This document shows, in pieces, positions 57,191 through 64,000 of a stretch of DNA of 64,000 nucleotides. The position numbers and the translations under genes are program-made. The notes under the pieces are model-generated. The model searched no databases. It was given only the letters and a program-made list of their open reading frames with translations, and was not told where the DNA came from. Source of the stretch: Atopsyche davidsoni (taxonomy: Eukaryota; Arthropoda; Insecta; Trichoptera; Hydrobiosidae). Position 1 is the stretch's first letter; the number at the start of each line of letters is the position of its first letter. The stretch lies in assembly GCA_022113835.1 (NCBI GenBank), contig JAILWY010000014.1:14567501-14631500 (forward strand), given 5' to 3'.

Positions 57191-58800
57191 TCGACCAATA
57201 GAGGACCAAAATGTGGCTTGAATGTCCCATTAACACTGCGAGGACCAGCTACGTATTATCAAAGTAAGAAATGTATTTTTACTATTTTTATATATAATAA
57301 TTTCTTAAATACCTGATGCATATATACTTTTTTAAATTCTGCGATAATTATATTTAAATGCAACGCGAAAATAATGATAAAATTTGCATTTGAGTCGCAT
57401 GTAAATTAATTGTATAAAATACTATGCTCGGCTGTATGATTTGTTCTAGGGTGTCAGTAAATTTTACCTGTTTGAATAGCACTAAAAAGCAATATTTTGT
57501 ATCATTTAGTATAAATTATTTATTTTTTTAAAGTCATCCGCGGGAGTCGCGGTGTTAAATCACCTCCCGAGCAAAACTAGAAATCTGCTTGTATTTCCAA
57601 TCACATCGCTGTCTGCGCGTATTTATAGACGTGACTCTATCGAATGCTAATTCGTTTAAAAAAATCCGCGACGTGCTAAAATGTTGAATGAAGCATTCCC
57701 ATTTCATAATTATCGTTAATTTAATTCCGAAATATCCTTAATCTTCAATGGAAAGCAGCTAACTTATGAATTGACATTAACCGCGCGGGCTAGTGATGGG
57801 AAAAGTCCGCCACACGCATACCGAATACAATTTTTTATTTTTTTTTTAATGACACTCTTCTTAAAGAGATGACTCAAACCTAATGATTTGAATGAATTAA
57901 AAATTATTATATTTAAAAAATTATATTTTTCTGTTCAACATAAGCACAAAAAATATTAATGTACTGTACCCAACTGTCATATTTGTAGATAAATATTTTG
58001 GTTTTTTTTTTTTTTTTTGAAAAAGGTAAAAATCAATGCATTACACTTTCATAAAAAATATATGCAATAAATTTTAATTTCACGCTATAATGCTTGGTGG
58101 TTATTAAAGTAACTCGACGTTGAATCGAATATTAAACCGAAATTCATTCGAGGGAATCGTTCGGCTTTGCCCACCGCTACTGCATACATTAAAACTGTAA
58201 ATTACCCGAGCCCGCCTTCGGTTGGATATTTGCGCAAGTTATAAATAAATATTATAATATCTCTTTTCGTATCGTGAGAACGAGAGGACGTCTCGAATAA
58301 TCGCGGGCATAATAATCGGATGAGTTGTAGTGTAGCGCCATGTTTAATTGTCTTATAGTTTTTATATACCAACGAACCAAACGCACACTGTACGAGACTC
58401 TTATCGCACGTCATTTTATAATATATTTTTTCGCGTCGTTTCAAGTGTACAAAAGATCTAGTTTAAATTGCACCCCGAGGGACAGCATCCCAATTCCACC
58501 CTGATGAATCGGGATGAGATCACCATTCTGGCGTGGACATCACAAAAATATTATTTACGCAATACGCATTCGGCTCATTATAAATACGGAGTATTGCAAG
58601 TTTAGTCAGTGTATATTGATATTATTCATTTTGGCATTCTTGATATAAATATGAAGTATTACAAAACTAAACAAGACGGGGCGGATACTAGTACCCGTTT
58701 CGCGGACTGCTGTCCAAAAGCGGGACGCGTATTAATACCTTTTTGAATGTGTTTACTCTAAAAGCAGCAGAAGGTTGTTTTACTATTTTGGTTTACAGCT
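57191..58800. other. AT-rich DNA, nothing recognised
   Basis: Two T-runs (about 57836 and 58000). GGGACGCGTATTAATACCTT near 58720 could be a piggyBac left end by its TTAA, but does not match the right terminus convincingly. Confidence 0.35.
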
Positions 58801-58804
58801 CGTA

Positions 58805-59264
58805 ATGTTTGTTTAGTCTACCAATACTGTCCAGTGATTCTGAACAAAGTGACAATGAAGAAGTGGAGTGGTCAGAGAATGATAATCCTCCGATTATTGA
58901 ACAATTTTTTAGGACAAAGTGGTGTTGTTGTGATGCCAAGTAATCAGCAAAGTGTGTATGAAGCGGTTCAACGTTTTATAGGAAACGATTTATTTGACTA
59001 CATGCAAATCAAAGAGTGTATAGACTAGATTTCGCACGCGCAATTTTACGCGAATTTTGCCCGCTGCGCACGTCAGTTTAGTCAATTTGGTTACCCGCTT
59101 AAAATATAAATATAATATAAGCTATTGTGTAACAATAGCATTTCACTTATTAACAAAAATCTCATAATTAACTCGGAGTTGCTAAACGGAAGAAAAAAAT
59201 AGACTAGATTTTACACGTGCGAATTTTGTTTAGTCAATTTGATCACCCGCTTAAAGTGTGTTAA
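58805..59264 (+). mobile_element. piggyBac-like element remnant
   Basis: A transposase piece is followed by a right end reading, in reverse, CACACTTTAAGCGGGTGATC directly beside TTAA at 59261-59264, the piggyBac target. The subterminal stretch AGACTAGATTT, TTTAGTCAATTTGGT and ACCCGCTTAAA at 59020-59108 occurs again at 59200-59255, so the right end is duplicated. The left end is not found. Confidence 0.6.
58834..59028 (+). pseudogene. piggyBac-like transposase N-terminal fragment
   Basis: One frame begins SSDSEQSDNEEVEWSENDNP, the acidic N-terminus usual in piggyBac transposases, then shifts frame to GQSGVVVMPSNQQSVYEAVQ and RFIGNDLFDYMQIKECID before a stop. The second part resembles the opening of the DDE_Tnp_1_7 domain (G-x-G, then F...D-L...I). 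The DDD catalytic region is absent, so nothing functional remains. Confidence 0.55.
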
Positions 59265-59286
59265 TTGAGCTTACCTGCAGTTGACA

Positions 59287-59291
<5 letters not shown>

Positions 59292-59321
<30 letters not shown>
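59292..59321. repeat. AT microsatellite, about 15 units
   Basis: Uninterrupted alternating T and A. Confidence 0.9.
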
Positions 59322-59324
<3 letters not shown>

Positions 59325-59345
59325 TAAAAAAAACATATTTGGCCT

Positions 59346-59534
59346 TCAAATATTTTTTTTAATTGCGTGTAAGTCGGTGCGGGCCCAGGTGTTGCGGTGC
59401 CTATGCAGTTTCGGGCGAGACATGGGGCTTAAAGAGGTGCAGTCTCCGCGCCCAAATGACCAGAACGTGACCGTGACCGTGGCCGCCGCGGTCACGCATC
59501 CGCACGGGCACAACGCGAGGATGAACACCGACAC
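59346..59534 (-). other. GC-rich open segment, possible exon
   Basis: A sharply bounded GC-rich block about 190 bases long is open on both strands. The minus frame starts with a hydrophobic Cys/Ala-rich stretch (SVFILALCPCGCVTAAATVT) that could be a membrane segment or signal anchor; the plus frame is less protein-like. It lacks an ATG start on the minus strand. I do not recognise a family. Confidence 0.25.
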
Positions 59535-60357
59535 CCCTCAATCACTTCAACACGCCCTTGACAATATAAACATACAAAACATTGAATATAAACCTAGTAA
59601 TTAAAAAAAAAAAAAAATTATTAAAAAAAATTCGTACTGGTGCGACCTTGGCTAGTTTATTTTTAGTGTTGTACCCCGTCGGCGGGTATTTTATTATATT
59701 TATTATACAAACCCACATCTTATTTATTATTATAGTATGTCACTTTCCGCATGGGCGTACGTTACAACTCACGCCCAAGTGCTAGACTCATTCACAAACC
59801 GCAAAAAATGTGTTTTTACTATGCTTATTGATATCGCATCTATTCATTTACAAAAGACATATCGATTTATGTGCATTTTGTGTGCGCGAGTGTGTTGTTT
59901 TATTGCGGCATTCGCCCTTTTCGTTGATCGTCACTTATGTCTTATTAGGAATAATTGATTGTGGAATAATACAGCAGGTGATAAGTTTACCGTAACTTGT
60001 CGCTTTGCACATGGGGCGAGCCACAACTTACGCGCCGGAGTCTGTTGCGTAGTTGGCGTCTCCCATTCACAAGTGATACATTCTGCAGAGACCCCAGCCG
60101 ACCTCGCCCGCTGAAAGCTAATCTATTCCGAATGATCACGTCATCCATATAATTAATACAGTTTCGTAGCAGGCCAGACCACTGCGCGGCCGCAGCCAGC
60201 CGACGACAGTCTTCCGCCGTGCTGGGAATAATAGCGGCTGCGTTCAATTACGCGGGAGGCTTTGACGCAACAACGCTTGCGCTGGCGGACCTCTGAGCGA
60301 AGGACCGTGCTTTGCTTAGCAATTGTTGAAATTCTAATAGATCAATAAACACACATA
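59535..60357. other. AT-rich then GC-rich block with a loose direct repeat
   Basis: GCATGGGCGTACGTTACAACTCACGCC (about 59750) and GCACATGGGGCGAGCCACAACTTACGCG (about 60009) are similar and about 260 bases apart. 59990-60300 is GC-rich and open on the minus strand without a recognised domain. Confidence 0.3.
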
Positions 60358-61132
60358 TGAGAGCGGTCCTATAAGTACTATCGTGTAGTACACTCTCGTA
60401 CACACCTCCGCCGTCGCCACGGCCAAATCGGTCGAATTGCGCTACGAACTGCTCTGCTCACTCCGGACAGCAAGTGCAACCGTGAGACCACTTCGGAGCA
60501 GTGTTTGACGCTGTTTAAGCGTAATCCGAAGGAGTTTCGTGACCGTCGACGAAACACGGATCCACTGGTACACACCAGAGACCAAGGAACAGTCGAAACA
60601 GTGCTCCGAAGAAGGCGAAGACTGTCCTATCGGCCGGAAAGGTGATGGGACACCGTTTTCTGGGATTCACAAGGTGTGATCTACACTGACTACCTGGAGA
60701 AGGGCAAAACGGTCACAGGGTTTTACTATGCCGAATTATTGGGCCGATTCGACGCCGAATTACAGAAAAAACGGCCCTACTTGGCAAAGGAAAAAGTGCT
60801 CTTCCACCATGACAGCGTACCGGCTCAAACCTCCGCCGTCGCCACGGCCAAATTAGTCAAATTGCTCTACGAACTGCTCCCCCATCCACCGTATTCTCCA
60901 GATTTGGCTCAGTGCAATATATTTTTTGTTTCCAAACTTGAAAAAGTCACTCGCCGAGCGAAAATTTAAGTAGAATGAGGAGGTCATCGCCGCCACGGAG
61001 GCCTACTTTGCAGACCTCGGGAAAACGTATTTTACAGATGGGCTAAAGAAGTTGGAGCAAGCTAAAAGGAGACTATTTTGAGAAATTAATCGTTTTTCTT
61101 TTGTAGGCTAAGTACTTATCGGACCGCCCTCG
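60358..61132 (+). mobile_element. Mariner element, internally deleted and rearranged
   Basis: Termini TGAGAGCGGTCCTATAAGTA and, reversed, CGAGGGCGGTCCGATAAGTA lie next to TA on both sides (60356-60357 and 61133-61134). The 775 bp length is well below the family's 1.3 kb. The first part, up to about 60480, contains a displaced copy of a later transposase segment; the DNA-binding region is missing. Confidence 0.9.
60538..61080 (+). pseudogene. Mariner (irritans-type) transposase pseudogene
   Basis: Readable in order: FVTVDETRIHWYTPETKEQS with the first catalytic Asp; after a frame change VFWDSQGVIYTDYLEKGKTV, TGFYYAELLGRFDAEL, VLFHHDSVPAQTSAVATAKL with the second Asp; then ELLPHPPYSPDLAQCNIFF, where the third catalytic Asp (CDFF in the family) is Asn. 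A stop follows at about 60967, and beyond it NEEVIAATEAYFADLGKTYF and GLKKLEQAKRRL complete the C-terminus. It is inactive by loss of the third acidic residue as well as by stops and frameshift. Confidence 0.85.
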
Positions 61133-61134
61133 TA

Positions 61135-61318
61135 CATATTACAATAATACAGGGTTAAGCAGAGAGGTATGGATGATTTGAACGCGAGGTGGGGATAACC
61201 TTGTTCTGGTCGTCAGAAGATTTTTGTAATGACAGCATCCATGTTACACATTGAAAAAATAAAATTTTAGTTTCGTTGAACTGTTATTTTTAAATAATCC
61301 ATACCTCCCTGCCTAACC
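61135..61318. other. AT-rich spacer with repeated phrase
   Basis: ACAGGGTTAAGCAGAGAGGTATGGATGATT (about 61150) and ATAATCCATACCTCCCTGCCTAACCCTGT (about 61295) are inverted near-copies some 150 bases apart, enclosing AT-rich DNA. They may be the ends of a small foldback element. Confidence 0.5.
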
Positions 61319-61319
61319 C

Positions 61320-61640
61320 TGTATATATATATATGAGGCTGGAGATCGGAAGTGTGGCTAAATTGGTGAGACATTTTCAATGAAATGGTCACCAACCTCT
61401 TATGGTGAATATATATATATATATATGAGGTTGGTGACCATTTCCTCGAACATATTCCTAACCTAGGCCAAGTCTCACCAATCCGACTGCACTTCCTTCT
61501 TGCAATCCTTTTTCCTTTGATTTTTCCTTGTACAATCAGCTGAAAGATGCCACACATATTGTTACAAAAAATGTGGCCAAAATACTAGACCTTTCGCTTC
61601 TTTATCAACCTCAAGAGTTTCCTTTATTTGCGCATACTGT
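61320..61640 (-). pseudogene. LINE reverse transcriptase tail and 3' end
   Basis: The minus frame includes MCGIFQLIVQGKIKGKRIAR and RKCSRIGETWPRLGICSRKW, the same C-terminal block as at 18.3 kb, then runs into GAAATGGTCACCAACCTCAT and TA-rich tail. A further, inverted piece of the GAAATGGTCACCAACCTCTT module lies at about 61381-61400, so the tail is partly doubled in opposite orientation. Confidence 0.7.
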
Positions 61641-64000
61641 GCAACAACATTATTTTAGCATGTCATAGAATTTTAAGTTGAAAAATTTCTCGGACGTATC
61701 AGGCCTCTATATCGAAGTTTCATCTAAAAAAAATAATAAAAAATGGATCAGAAATCCCATATTAAGGTTTTTCGCAGACTTCAAAATGTGCTAAACAATA
61801 ATTAGTAATAAAAGTTCACCAAAATGCAATTTTTAATTTTAAAACGAAACTCTGGCGTGTTTCCTTTGTCCCGCTCGGATAGGTCACACAAGATAACTGT
61901 TCGGTGCGTGAGTCACGACCGACACTGTAGAAAGAGAATTCCATGAGTTTCGGGAGACTGCGGTCTGCAAGACAAGGAGCTTAGGGGAAACGCTGTAACC
62001 GGCGACATGTTGAGATAAACTTTATGGAGGACAAGGCTTTAATGACGTCGGTGGTTTGTAAAGATACGGTAACTGAATTTATTGTTTAACGATGCCATTT
62101 CGAACAGAACATTTGATGTAAGGCTGTTTTATTGCTTTATGCACTGGCATGCAGGCCACACAAGCATTAAGCCACCGATTACCGTAAATATTCTTTAAGA
62201 GCATTTAATATATAATTGAATGGATATTGAACAAGTTTTTTTTTAAATATAGTTATATTGGGCTTTTATTAATATATGTAGAGTTTCAATCTGAACACGC
62301 TACTGTCGAAAACTTTCCAAAGTCGTTTTGGCTGGTTATTTTAATGATTGTAAAATTGTGATATTTTAATTTTTTCCGTATGTTGTCATTACTTTTTTTT
62401 AATTTTGTATCCGTTTTTGACTCGTTACTAAATAAAATTTAACATGAAAATAACTGTTTCATGTTTCATTCATTTTATTTTGATTGCATGTGCTGAAAAA
62501 TTCTCGATTGACAAAACTATATTTACAATCACCATATCGACTTTTAAGTCTGTCTAAGTGGCGTATTCAGATAAACTATCTTAATCTGTTATATATTTAG
62601 ATAAAAAAGAACGTAGTGATTAGAAACATTTCAGATAATTTTTCCTTGGTTTATTTCTACAAATACGTTCATTGCCATATCATTTCAAGCCTCAATAGCT
62701 TCAGAATATAATTCATTAAATACGTCTGTTATTCTTGCAGATATGAAAGACCGTTGATCAGACTCAATTAAAGATGACTTCACACCTTTATATATGATGA
62801 GATTAAAAAATGAATAAATTTTAATAAATGATTAGTGACAATTTTAGATAATGCTTTCGTATTTTAGTATCTGAAAGTACGTCCACGGCTGACTCACTGT
62901 TCATATAATTGGACATAAATCCAACTTCCTTATTATTGAATATTAACATCGTTTCATAAACAAACGCCATGACTAATACTTAATGTAGTATTTTAGTGAA
63001 ACGCAAATTGCTTGAAGATGTGATCAATAAACAATCGAGGGTGCGTTCAAGATATTGATTACAAATAATATACAATTTGCTGTGTTACAAAACTTGCTCT
63101 GGGTATGCTTAATGTAGTGCTAACTACATCTGTAACGATTAATCAAAATAGGAGTCACAACATAACGGAACTCACTGAGACAAACCCAAGCTGTTTTTAC
63201 ATATAAAAAAAAAATAATAAGCCACATAGTTTTATCAATAGAAATACTTACATTTCAAATATGAAAAAAAATCCCCCAGATTGTTTGAAAACCTCTGTTG
63301 CAAACAGAATGTCGCACTGTTTTCTAGAATGACCTAAGTCGGGTTTGGCACTCGGTGCGTTCATTATTTTCCATATATGATTCATTCGATTCTCTGACGC
63401 AACTGCGCCGCGCGCTGCAGAGATGTAAATCACTACCAAAATTACAAACCCAATATTTAAATGCCGTATTAGCGAAAAGTGACTCAGCTTTCTCACCTGC
63501 GACTATTTCCGTCTCCACATCGACAGGTGATTTTGAATTGTTTGCATGGAAATAGGATCCGCGTATGAGGTGTTCAATTTTAGCGTGACTAGAAATAAAT
63601 AATATTATAAATATAATTAATCAATCCCTGGAGTTTGATATTCACGTTTTCGTAAAAAATATTAAGAAGGGGTCATTATATATTTTTGTCATGAGTTGTT
63701 CAAATGTTTGTGTGTGTGTGTGTATTTGTGGGAATAAGGTTGTAAGCTCGTAGGAGTCGTATATTTGAATGGGCTTGCGTTGCCCCCTAGATCACGGCAC
63801 GCCACTAAGCACCGGTGATATAGTTTGCCGAGTTTCCCCTCTGCGAGTTTCGCCATGGAAATGGTTGGATTTCGCGGCGCCAGAATCCGGTTTTTACAGA
63901 AATAGTAAACGTCTTCGTCTGATAATTCTCGCATCGCTTGGCCGCGACGCCAGAAACTCTTGGCAGACAGGTGACGAAACCCCACATGAGGTTCTTGGGT
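61641..64000. other. AT-rich DNA, no gene recognised
   Basis: A short GT microsatellite lies at about 63710-63722. GCACGCCACTAAG near 63796 resembles the CAGTGGCGTGC terminus. The minus frame at 63689-63985 has a GC-rich end running toward the window edge and could be the start of something outside, but shows no domain. Confidence 0.35.

Overview
The window looks like non-coding DNA of an insect, most likely a moth or butterfly (inference). It is AT-rich, no reading frame exceeds 162 codons, and it is packed with remnants of mobile elements typical of insects: three decayed mariner-type transposons, several hAT-type short elements, a piggyBac-like remnant, 3' ends of one non-LTR retrotransposon family, tRNA-derived SINE heads and foldback repeats. 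I found no intact protein-coding gene, rRNA, convincing tRNA gene or CRISPR array. It reads as intergenic DNA or a very long intron. Strand words below refer to the given orientation.

Layout. 0-10 kb: a roughly 580 bp repeat (family A, also at 10.2 and 26.1 kb), two hammerhead-like repeat fragments (1.8 and 2.95 kb) and LINE 3' ends near 7 kb. 14-19 kb: two GC-rich blocks with good TATA boxes (14.5 and 18.97 kb), a broken LINE reverse-transcriptase tail, and a tRNA-like element. 19-31 kb: a deletion-derived mariner (19.2 kb), two related repeats carrying hammerhead-ribozyme architecture (21.4 and 30.0 kb), a hAT MITE (22.0 kb) and a CRE-containing GC-rich block (23.8 kb). 34-38 kb: a 180 bp tandem satellite with a 360 bp higher-order period, then a hAT element with a perfect 8 bp target duplication. 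40-49 kb: a near full-length dead mariner, a hAT MITE whose internal 31 bp unit has expanded about 13-fold, and the degenerate tandem cluster into which that MITE inserted. 50-64 kb: a nearly perfect 172 bp inverted repeat (51.7 kb), a FLYWCH-like reading frame, a piggyBac remnant, and a mariner with an internal duplication (60.4 kb).

The elements do not form a pathway; they share history. The strongest lead is the hammerhead architecture at 21.4 kb: helix I, an intact CUGAUGA core, a six-pair helix II, GAA, a palindromic helix III and a GUC cleavage triplet. It sits between 55 bp inverted repeats, with a sister copy at 30.0 kb. A second lead is a short element that combines inverted termini with a tRNA-like body; it occurs in tandem at 18.5 kb and as a 171/172-identical inverted pair at 51.7 kb. 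GC-rich single-copy-looking blocks (14.4, 18.9, 23.8, 53.7 kb) are candidate promoters or enhancers, but this rests on composition and motifs alone.
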